A stretch of DNA of 64,000 nucleotides, taken from the NCBI GenBank assembly GCA_963696325.1, contig CAVOJV010000067.1, positions 1 to 64,000 on the forward strand, given 5' to 3'. The translations under genes and the position numbers were made by a program. Positions within the stretch are counted from its first letter, which is position 1, and each line of letters starts with the position of its first letter. Source of the DNA: CAVOJV01 sp963696325 (GTDB lineage Bacteria > Pseudomonadota > Gammaproteobacteria > Competibacterales > Competibacteraceae). This document shows, piece after piece, positions 43,507 through 50,977 of this stretch. Below the pieces are notes generated by a model that did no database searches, was not told the origin of the DNA, and saw nothing but the letters and a program-made list of their open reading frames with translations.

Positions 43507-43803
43507 TTACGAATGGTTTTTGCGCGCAGCATTCACTCGCTCACGCAACTCTTTGCCAGGCTTAAAATGTGGAACGTATTTTCCAGATAAGGTCACAGAG
43601 TCACCGGTTTTAGGGTTCCTGCCAACGCGCGGCGGTCGAAAATGCAGCGAAAAACTACCAAACCCGCGTATTTCAATCCGCTCTCCCGTGGCAAGTGATT
43701 CACTCATCTGTTCAAGCAAGGCTTTCACGGCTTGTTCCACATCCTTAAATGCGATATGGCTTTGTTTCCGGGCAAGAACTTCGATCAATTCCGATTTTGT
43801 CAT
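43507..43803 (-). CDS. ihfB: integration host factor subunit beta
   Basis: A 98-residue HU/IHF family protein: MTKSELIEVLARKQSH start, helix-rich dimerisation part, then the DNA-binding arms with RIEIRGFGSFSLHFRPPRVGRNPKTGDSV. It bends DNA and is needed for many sigma-54 promoters. It follows rpsA, as usual, separated by a stem-loop. Confidence 0.96.
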   Translation of the reverse strand: MTKSELIEVLARKQSHIAFKDVEQAVKALLEQMSESLATGERIEIRGFGSFSLHFRPPRVGRNPKTGDSVTLSGKYVPHFKPGKELRERVNAARKNHS

Positions 43804-43881
43804 TAGACTATCCCGACGTTCGAATTAACCACCATAACCTATATCCCCCTAATCTTCCCACCTTCGGAGCAGTTGCTGTTG

Positions 43882-43911
43882 CTCACTCCCCCATTGCCGC
43901 GGAGGAGTGAG
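43882..43911 (-). terminator. stem-loop after rpsA
   Basis: CTCACTCC (43882-43889) pairs with GGAGTGAG (43904-43911), about 75 bases beyond the rpsA stop. No T tract follows on the minus strand, so it is at best a partial terminator or a 3' stabiliser upstream of ihfB. Confidence 0.4.
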
Positions 43912-43987
43912 TGGCGGGGAGATCAAATGGCTTTCCCAGAACAATCCGCCTTGGCGCATCGTCTAAGCAATATTTAGCAAGCTTATA

Positions 43988-45667
43988 TCAGTCGTCCTGA
44001 TTACCACCTAGTTGCTCTTTAAAAATATCCCCCAAGGTTGCCGTTCCAGCAGTGGACTTACGGCTGTAATCTTGCAGCACTTCGGCTTCCTCGGCGAACT
44101 CCTTGGCTTTGATGGACAGCGTGATAGTGCGATTTTTGCGGTCCACGCCCACAAACTTGGCTTCGACTTCATCCCCCATGTTGAGCATAGAACGAGCGTC
44201 CTCGGTACGTTCGCGGGACAGTTCGGCGGCCCGCAAAGTCCCCTCGACGCCGCTACCTAGATCCAACACCGCACCCTTGGTATCCACCGACGTGACTATT
44301 CCCTTAACAACGCTGCCTTTGGGATGCTCGGCCACGAAATTGGAGAAGGGGTCTTTATCCAACTGCTTTATCCCTAGGGAAATGCGCTCCCGCTCCGGAT
44401 CGACGGCCAGCACTACGGCTTCCACTTCCTGACCCTTTTTGTATTCGCGCACGGCCTCTTCGCCAGTGACGTTCCAGGAGATGTCGGAGAGGTGCACCAG
44501 ACCGTCGATGCCGCCATCCAAGCCGATAAATATGCCGAAGTCGGTGATGGACTTGATCTTGCCCGCCACGCGATCGCCCTTATTGTGGGTGGCGCAAAAC
44601 TCATCCCAGGGATTAGGTTTGCATTGCTTCATCCCCAAGGAAATGCGACGGCGCTCCTCATCGATGTCCAGCACCATGACCTCGACTTCTTCACCCAAGG
44701 CAACGACCTTGCTGGGGTTAACGTTCTTGTTTGTCCAGTCCATTTCGGAAACATGCACCAAGCCTTCAACGCCTTCCTCGATCTCGACAAAGCAGCCGTA
44801 GTCAGCAATATTGGTGAGCTTGCCAAACAGGCGGGTATTAACCGGGTAGCGGCGCGCCAAGGCAATCCAGGGATCATCGCCCAGCTGTTTTAGGCCTAAA
44901 GAAACGCGGTTGCGTTCACGGTCGAATTTAAGGACTTTTACCCCGATCTCATCACCCACATTGACGACTTCAGAGGGATGCTTGACACGCTTCCAGGCCA
45001 TGTCGGTGATGTGTAATAGTCCATCGATGCCGCCCAGATCCAGGAAAGCGCCGTAATCGGTGAGGTTCTTGACCACCCCCTTGACGACCTGGCCCTCCTG
45101 AAGATTTTCCAGCAACAGCTCACGCTCGGCGCTGTATTCGGACTCCACCACGGCCCGCCGGGATACCACCACGTTATTACGGCGGCGGTCGAGCTTGATC
45201 ACCTTGAATTCCAGTTCCTTGCCCTCCAGATAGGCGGCGTCGCGCACGGGGCGCACATCCACCAGCGAACCGGGCAGGAAGGCGCGGATCTCGCCGATAT
45301 CCACCGTGAAACCGCCCTTTACCTTGCCGCTGATCATGCCACTCACCACCTCCTGGGCCTCGAAAGCTTTCTCCAGGATCCCCCAGACGCGCGCGCGCTT
45401 GGCCTTCTCACGGGACAATCGGGTTTCCCCGAATCCATCTTCGATAGCGTCCAGGGCGACTTCAATCTCATCGCCCACCTTCACATCCACAACCCCATCA
45501 TCGTTAATAAACTGTTCGAGTGGGATAAGCCCTTCGGACTTTAGGCCGGCATTGACGACCACGGCATCCGGGCGGATCTCCAGAACGATTCCCATCACGA
45601 TGGAGCCCGGCTGCATCCGCTTTTCGGCTAGGCTTTGTTCAAACAGTTCGGCAAAACTTTCGGTCAT
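43988..45667 (-). CDS. rpsA: 30S ribosomal protein S1
   Basis: A 559-residue protein with six S1 repeats (starting near residues 20, 105, 190, 275, 362 and 450), including DYGAFLDLGGIDGLLHITDMAWKR. It loads mRNA on the ribosome. No clear Shine-Dalgarno sequence precedes the ATG; a hairpin with T7 ends 16 bases upstream. This agrees with the atypical, S1-autoregulated initiation region known for E. coli rpsA. Confidence 0.97.
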   Translation of the reverse strand: MTESFAELFEQSLAEKRMQPGSIVMGIVLEIRPDAVVVNAGLKSEGLIPLEQFINDDGVVDVKVGDEIEVALDAIEDGFGETRLSREKAKRARVWGILEKAFEAQEVVSGMISGKVKGGFTVDIGEIRAFLPGSLVDVRPVRDAAYLEGKELEFKVIKLDRRRNNVVVSRRAVVESEYSAERELLLENLQEGQVVKGVVKNLTDYGAFLDLGGIDGLLHITDMAWKRVKHPSEVVNVGDEIGVKVLKFDRERNRVSLGLKQLGDDPWIALARRYPVNTRLFGKLTNIADYGCFVEIEEGVEGLVHVSEMDWTNKNVNPSKVVALGEEVEVMVLDIDEERRRISLGMKQCKPNPWDEFCATHNKGDRVAGKIKSITDFGIFIGLDGGIDGLVHLSDISWNVTGEEAVREYKKGQEVEAVVLAVDPERERISLGIKQLDKDPFSNFVAEHPKGSVVKGIVTSVDTKGAVLDLGSGVEGTLRAAELSRERTEDARSMLNMGDEVEAKFVGVDRKNRTITLSIKAKEFAEEAEVLQDYSRKSTAGTATLGDIFKEQLGGNQDD

Positions 45668-45683
45668 TGGTTATAGCTCGGAT

Positions 45684-45714
45684 AAAAAAACCGCGGCAAA
45701 CCTACCCGCGGGTT
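45684..45714 (-). terminator. terminator/attenuator in the rpsA leader
   Basis: On the minus strand CCGCGG, 9-base loop, CCGCGG is followed by seven T residues (45684-45690), downstream of cmk and only 16 bases before the rpsA ATG. It looks like an intrinsic terminator that would restrict cmk read-through, or an attenuator of rpsA. Confidence 0.6.
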
Positions 45715-45764
45715 GGTTGATAGTCATTCGGAAATCCGAACCATTGGTCTACCCACTTGTCGAT

Positions 45765-46445
45765 CTAGAACGACAGCCGTTTGCCCACATCTATCAGGGC
45801 ACGCGCTCTGACTTCCTCAATACTCAACCCGGTGGTATCCAGCGTTATCGCATCCCAAGCCGGCCTGAGCGGGGCAAGCTCACGCTTCGCGTCGCGCGCA
45901 TCGCGCTCCGCGATTTCCTCTACAAGTTCTGAAAGGTTAGCATCGATTCCTTTTTCTCTCAACTGCTTATAGCGCCTGGTAGCACGTTCTTCGGCACTGG
46001 CGATCAGAAAAACTTTAACCTCGGCATCCGGAAACACCACCGTGCCCATATCACGGCCATCGGCCACCAGGCCCGGCGGACGGCGGAAAGCCCGCTGGCG
46101 ATCCAGCAGAGCCGCGCGCACCGCGGGCAGGGTTGCCACTCGAGAGGCGGCGTTGCCGCAGGTTTCGCTGCGGATGGTGTTGGTAACCTCCTCGCCCTCC
46201 AGCAAAATCCGCATCTCGTCGGCGCCTTGCGTTGCAAACGTCGCGTCCAGAGTAGCGGCCACCGCGGCTACGCGCACCTCATCATCCAAGGGGATGCTGC
46301 GCCGGGTTGCAGTCAGGGCGGTCAACCGGTACAGGGAGCCGCTGTCCAACAAATGCCAGCCCAACCGCAGGGCTAACAACCGGCACAGGGTCCCCTTGCC
46401 AGCGCCACTGGCACCATCCACGGTGATAACCGGCGATCGGCGCAT
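45765..46445 (-). CDS. cmk: cytidylate kinase
   Basis: A 226-residue (d)CMP kinase. Walker A is DGASGAGKGTL (about 9-19), the NMP-binding region contains YRLTALTA, and DGRDMGTVVFPDAEVK and lid RDARDAKRELAPL follow. It makes CDP for nucleic acid and lipid synthesis. It lies just after aroA, with AGAGGT as its ribosome site in the spacer, in the conserved aroA-cmk-rpsA order. Confidence 0.96.
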   Translation of the reverse strand: MRRSPVITVDGASGAGKGTLCRLLALRLGWHLLDSGSLYRLTALTATRRSIPLDDEVRVAAVAATLDATFATQGADEMRILLEGEEVTNTIRSETCGNAASRVATLPAVRAALLDRQRAFRRPPGLVADGRDMGTVVFPDAEVKVFLIASAEERATRRYKQLREKGIDANLSELVEEIAERDARDAKRELAPLRPAWDAITLDTTGLSIEEVRARALIDVGKRLSF

Positions 46446-46457
46446 GGGTTTTACCTC

Positions 46458-47760
46458 TTACTCCTGGCGGATGGCCAAACCTAGGTCCTGGGCCAGTGCC
46501 ACGAAAGTGGGGAACGAAGTGCTCACGTTAGCACAGTCATGGATGCGGATAACCCCGCGGCACGCAATGAGGCCATCGCAAAGGCCATGGCGACGCGGTG
46601 ATCGCCGTGGCTGTCGATCTCCCCGCCTGTCAGGTGGCCACCCTGAATGAGCATGCCAGCGGGGGTTGGCTGGGCGTCTATACCCAGCGCCTGGAGACCG
46701 TCGGCCATGACCTGGATACGGTCACTCTCCTTGACCCGCAGTTCCTCCGCCCCGGTAAGTACTGTTTCGCCTTCGGCGCAGGCCGCGGCGATGAAGACGG
46801 CGGGAAATTCATCGATGGCCAGGGGCACCAGTTCCGGGGGGATGGCAATCCCGCGCAGTGGCGCCGAGCGTACCCGGATATCCGCTATCGGTTCACCGCC
46901 GGCCTGACGCCGGTTCAGTAGCTCGATAGAGGCACCCATGCGTGCGAGTATCTCGAGGATGCCGGTACGCGTGGGGTTGATGCCCACATGTTCCAGCAGC
47001 AGTTCCGCATCCGCGGCGATGCTGCCCCCACCAGAAAAAAAGCCGCCGAAGAAAGGTCCGCCGGCACATCGATCGCGCAAGCGCGTAACCGCCCGCCGCC
47101 ATCGACACAGCTCCGGGCACCTTGCCGGATCACAGGATAGCCGAAACCCGCCAGCATGCGTTCGGTATGATCGCGGGTCGGGGCGGGTTCAGTGATACAG
47201 GTGCGGCCCTGAGCATAGAGTCCGGCCAGCAGCAGACAGGATTTGACCTGGGCACTGGGCACCGGCATCGAGTAGTCGATGCCGCGCAGGGGTCTGCCAC
47301 GAATCCGCAAGGGCGCGGTGCCAGCGGTACTGGCTTCGATGCAGGCGCCCATGCGCGCCAGCGGTTCGGTTACCCGCCGCATGGGCCGCCGCGTCAGAGA
47401 GGCATCGCCGGTGAGGACGCTGGCAAAGGATTGGCCCGCCAGCAGGCCGGCCAACAACCGCATCGAGGTACCGGAGTTGCCCACGTCAAGGAATTCTGGG
47501 GGTGCTCGCAGACCATGCAGCCCAACACCCTGGATGACAACCCGCCCGTCCTCGGGACCCCGAATGTGAACTCCCATGGCGCGGAAGGCTCGCAGGGTCG
47601 CCAGACAGTCCTCACCTTCCAGAAAACCGCTGATCTCGGTAATGCCCTCGGCCAGAGCGCCCAACATGATGGCGCGATGGGAGATGGATTTGTCGCCGGG
47701 GACCCGTAGACGACCGCGCAGAGCGCGACCCGGTGCTGCGGTAAAACGCACATTGGTCAT
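46458..47760 (-). pseudogene. aroA: 5-enolpyruvylshikimate-3-phosphate synthase, two frameshifts
   Basis: The shikimate-pathway enzyme is encoded in three frames. The first part (47760 to about 47030) holds LRVPGDKSISHRAIMLGAL and GNSGTSMRLL, ending PADLSSAAFFLVGA. The second part (about 47020 to 46557) resumes with SIAADAELLLEHVGINPTRTG and DSHGDHRVAMAFAMASLRAAG. The third frame gives VIRIHDCANVSTSFPTFVALAQ and a stop at 46458. Each junction lacks one base in a G run of the coding strand (C run 47025-47029, and C run 46553-46556). Restoring both bases gives a normal 434-residue protein. Either both are homopolymer read errors or the gene is truly inactive. Confidence 0.93.
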
Positions 47761-47762
47761 GG

Positions 47763-48626
47763 TTAGTCCAGATACAAACTATCCCGCGCATGCTTGGCAC
47801 GCTGGAAAACGGCCATGATCGCATCGCCCTCGCCCCTGCCGATGGCTTCGGCCAAGCCGGCGAGATCGCGGCTAAATTGTTCAATCATCTCGAGCAGAGG
47901 GCCGCGATTGGCAAGACAGATATCATGCCACATCTGGGGATCACTGGAGGCTATGCGGGTGAAGTCGCGAAAGCCTCCCGCCGCGTAGCGGAAAATCTCC
48001 GCCCGGTCGTCCAGACGAGCCAGCGTGTCTACCAGAGTGTAGGCCAGGATATGGGGCAAATGGCTGGTCGCGGCCAGCACTTCATCATGATGGCGGACCT
48101 CCATATCCACCACCGCGGCACCGGCGGTCGCCCACATCTCCCGGACCAGGTCGTGGGCGCCGGCGGCCGTCTCCAGCAAAGGGGTTAGGATCACCCGGCG
48201 GTGTTGGAACAGCTCGGCGAAAGAGGCTTCCACCCCGCTTTGCTCGGTACCGGCAATCGGATGGCCGGGGACAAAATTGGCGGGCGCACGGCCAAAGACC
48301 CGCTCTACCTCACTCACTACGCTGGCCTTAGCGCTGCCCACGTCGGTAAGCACACACTGCGCCGGCAGGTAATCGGCAATAGCGGCAAAAACCTCGCCCA
48401 TGGCGCCCAGAGGAACCGCTACCAGGACCACGTCGGCATCGGCGACGGCAATCGGCAGAGCGGTCTCATAGCGATCGATTACCCCCAGTTCCAGGGCCTT
48501 GCGCAGCGGCGCTTCACGCCGGCCGGCACCGACGATTTCACCCACCGCTTTGGCCTGCCTGAGGGCACGGGCCAGGGAACCACCAATCAGCCCAACCCCG
48601 ATAATACACAAGCGCTGAATAAACAT
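47763..48626 (-). CDS. tyrA: prephenate dehydrogenase TyrA
   Basis: A 287-residue NAD(P)-dependent dehydrogenase of tyrosine synthesis. The Rossmann motif GVGLIGGSLARALRQ (about 9-23) is followed by the prephenate-binding part with PGHPIAGTEQSGVEA and HHDEVLAATSHLPH. No fused chorismate mutase is present. Its start codon is overlapped by the end of the hisC frame, and its ribosome site (a G-rich stretch before GTGAGAC) is contributed by a stem-loop repeat. aroA follows after two bases. Confidence 0.93.
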   Translation of the reverse strand: MFIQRLCIIGVGLIGGSLARALRQAKAVGEIVGAGRREAPLRKALELGVIDRYETALPIAVADADVVLVAVPLGAMGEVFAAIADYLPAQCVLTDVGSAKASVVSEVERVFGRAPANFVPGHPIAGTEQSGVEASFAELFQHRRVILTPLLETAAGAHDLVREMWATAGAAVVDMEVRHHDEVLAATSHLPHILAYTLVDTLARLDDRAEIFRYAAGGFRDFTRIASSDPQMWHDICLANRGPLLEMIEQFSRDLAGLAEAIGRGEGDAIMAVFQRAKHARDSLYLD

Positions 48627-49813
48627 GTCTCACCCCCCCTTGCGCAACGCAAGGGGGGGGGATTTTCGCCTTTTCGTAAAGGCGGGCTGGGAAGATTTTC
48701 CAGAGCCTCGGTCAGGGCGGCGATCAGGCATTGATTCTCGCGCGCGCTACCGACGGTGACGCGCAGAAAATCCGGCAAGCCATAGTTATCTACCGGTCGC
48801 ACGATCACACCTCTGGGCAGCAGAGCGGCAAACACGTCTCGCCCCGGACGGCCCATGTCCACGCACAGGAAATTGCCTATCGAGGGCAGACAGCGCAGGC
48901 CCAGACCGGCAAGGTCTGCGCGCAGCTGGCGCATCCCTGAACGATTCAGCGCCTGGCTTTGCGCCAGATAATCGCTATCCTCCAGCGCGGTAACGGCTGC
49001 TACCAATGCCAGGCTGTTCACATTGAAGGGCTGCCGCACCCGGTTCAACAGGTCGGCGACCTCGGGATGGGAGAGAGCATAACCCACCCGCAAGCCCGCC
49101 AACCCATACGCCTTGGAAAAAGTGCGGGTCACGACCAGGTTGGGAAATCGCTCAAGCCAGGCAAGGGTATCGGGATAATCGGCCTCTTCCACGTACTCCC
49201 AATAGGCTTCGTCCACCACCACGATGATATTGCCCGGCACCGCGCTCAGAAAGGATTCCAGCGCCGCCGCCGTCAGCCAGGTTCCTGTAGGGTTATTGGG
49301 ATTGGCGATGAACACGATACGGGTGCGAGCATCGATAAGCGCGTACAGGGCCGCGAGATCGTGGCCATAGGGCATGGCATGATCCGCGGCGTTGGCGGGG
49401 GCCACCTGCGCCGTTGCGCCCACGGCACGGGTCACAATGGGATAGACCGCGAAAGCATGTGCCGAGAACACTGCCGCATGCTCAGGAGTCAAGAAAGCCC
49501 GCGCCACCATCTCCAGCACGTCATTGGAACCATTGCCCAGGGTGACGCCCGTCACCGGAACGCCGTGGCGCGCGGCCAGGGCCGCCTTCAGCTCAAAACC
49601 ATTGCCATCCGGATAACGGGCCAGTTCCGCGAGGTTCGCCTGCACGGCGGCGATGACCTTGGGGCTGGGACCCAAGGGATTTTCATTGGAGGCCAGCTTG
49701 ACGATGTCGCTAAGCCCATATTCCCGGCGCAACTCGCTCTCGGGTTTGCCCGGCTGATAGGGTTGCAGCGTGCGCACACCGGGAGCGGCCAGTGCCACAA
49801 AATCACATTCCAT
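48587..49813 (-). CDS. hisC: histidinol-phosphate aminotransferase HisC with repeat-derived tail
   Basis: A 408-residue class I/II PLP aminotransferase. Its start contains PYQPGKPESELRREYG; NPNNPTGTWL, VDEAYWEY and the PLP Lys in TFSKAYGLAGLRVGY follow. It acts in histidine and often phenylalanine/tyrosine synthesis, consistent with its place between pheA and tyrA. Family similarity ends near LIAALTEALENL (about residue 370). The last 37 residues (rich in Pro, Arg, Cys) come from a stem-loop repeat and overlap tyrA by 40 bases. Confidence 0.93.
   Translation of the reverse strand: MECDFVALAAPGVRTLQPYQPGKPESELRREYGLSDIVKLASNENPLGPSPKVIAAVQANLAELARYPDGNGFELKAALAARHGVPVTGVTLGNGSNDVLEMVARAFLTPEHAAVFSAHAFAVYPIVTRAVGATAQVAPANAADHAMPYGHDLAALYALIDARTRIVFIANPNNPTGTWLTAAALESFLSAVPGNIIVVVDEAYWEYVEEADYPDTLAWLERFPNLVVTRTFSKAYGLAGLRVGYALSHPEVADLLNRVRQPFNVNSLALVAAVTALEDSDYLAQSQALNRSGMRQLRADLAGLGLRCLPSIGNFLCVDMGRPGRDVFAALLPRGVIVRPVDNYGLPDFLRVTVGSARENQCLIAALTEALENLPSPPLRKGENPPPLRCARGGETCLFSACVLSGLG
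48633..48684. repeat. double stem-loop repeat at the hisC/tyrA junction
   Basis: Two adjacent hairpins: arms CCCCCCCTTGCG/CGCAAGGGGGGG (48633-48644, 48648-48659, 3-base loop), then CGCCTTT/AAAGGCG (48667-48673, 48678-48684). The layout (C-run hairpin, GGGATTTTC spacer, TTTCGTAAAGG hairpin) is that of interspersed intergenic repeats seen in some gammaproteobacteria. It supplies the hisC tail codons and the tyrA ribosome site. Confidence 0.75.
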
Positions 49814-49836
49814 TACTTCACCTCGCGCTTTACGGC

Positions 49837-50922
49837 TTACAACACGCCCTGGGGATAAGAGCCCAACACCTTGAACAGGCTGGCTTCCTGCTTGAGTTCC
49901 TCCACTGCCTGAGCCACCGGCGCATCCTCCAGGTGACCCTCCACATCAATGAAAAACACATAGTCCCACATGCCGCGCCGGGATGGCCGGGATTCGATGC
50001 GGGTCATGCTAAGGCCATGGCGGGCAATCGGTTCCAGCAGTCGGTAGAGGGCGCCAGGGCGGTTGTACGAAGACACCAGCAGGGCGGTCTTATCATGTCC
50101 CGAGGGCGGGATGGGGCGGGTGCCGATAATCAAAAAGCGGGTTGTGTTATTGGGTTCGTCCTCGATATTGCCCACCAGTACTGGCAGTTTATAGATATCG
50201 GCAGCGCATTGGCCGGCGATGGCCGCGCACTCAGGTTCACTGCGGGCAAGCCGGGCCGCCTCGCCGTTGCTGCTGACCGCCACCCGTTCGGGACCGCGCA
50301 GATGCACATCCAGCCATTCCCGGCACTGGGCCAGGGACTGTTGATGGGAATAGATGCGGCGTATCTGCTGAATGTTCTCCACCCGGCCGATCAGGTGATG
50401 ATGGATGCGCAACTGCACCTCGCCGCAAATCTTCAGTGGCGATTGCAGAAACATATCCAGGGTATGGTTAACCACCCCTTCCGTGGAGTTCTCCACCGGC
50501 ACGATGCCGTAATCGGCCGTACCGGCTTCCACCTCCCGAAACACCTCGTCGATAGCCCGGAGGGTAAGGGTGCGCACCGAATGGCCAAAATGCTTGAAGG
50601 CCGCGGCCTGGGTGAAGGTGCCTTCCGGCCCCAGGAAGGCGACGCGCAGCGGTTCCTCCAGCGCCAGGCAGGTGGACATGATCTCCCGGAACAAGCGGGC
50701 GATATCTTCATCGCTTAAGGGACCGCGATTCCGTTCGATGACCCGGCGCAATACCTGAGCTTCGCGTTCGGGCCGGTAAAAGTTGGAACTGTCCCCCGCC
50801 GCCTGCTTAACCGCGGCAATCCGCTGAGCGCACCGGGCACGCTCGGCGATCAGGTCTTGAATCTGCTGATCGAGGCTGTCGATTCGGTCGCGTATGGCCT
50901 GCAGTTGTTCTTGTTCTGACAT
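49837..50922 (-). CDS. pheA: bifunctional chorismate mutase/prephenate dehydratase PheA
   Basis: A 361-residue fusion. The AroQ chorismate mutase (about 1-90) contains LQAIRDRIDSLDQQIQDLIAERA. Prephenate dehydratase (about 95-275) has GPEGTFTQAAAFKHFG and ENSTEGVVNHTLD. The ACT domain (about 285-355) has GALYRLLEP and the ESRP motif for phenylalanine feedback. The usual upstream serC is absent; gyrA lies directly upstream. Confidence 0.95.
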   Translation of the reverse strand: MSEQEQLQAIRDRIDSLDQQIQDLIAERARCAQRIAAVKQAAGDSSNFYRPEREAQVLRRVIERNRGPLSDEDIARLFREIMSTCLALEEPLRVAFLGPEGTFTQAAAFKHFGHSVRTLTLRAIDEVFREVEAGTADYGIVPVENSTEGVVNHTLDMFLQSPLKICGEVQLRIHHHLIGRVENIQQIRRIYSHQQSLAQCREWLDVHLRGPERVAVSSNGEAARLARSEPECAAIAGQCAADIYKLPVLVGNIEDEPNNTTRFLIIGTRPIPPSGHDKTALLVSSYNRPGALYRLLEPIARHGLSMTRIESRPSRRGMWDYVFFIDVEGHLEDAPVAQAVEELKQEASLFKVLGSYPQGVL

Positions 50923-50977
50923 GGTGCGTCTTATTCCGGACCGCGATGCTCAATTAAGCAACGCGCAAAACCCGCTA

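Noticed and set aside
50935..50975. Possible phenylalanine leader peptide near pheA
   Set aside because: The 55-base gyrA-pheA gap contains no Phe-rich short frame or attenuator.
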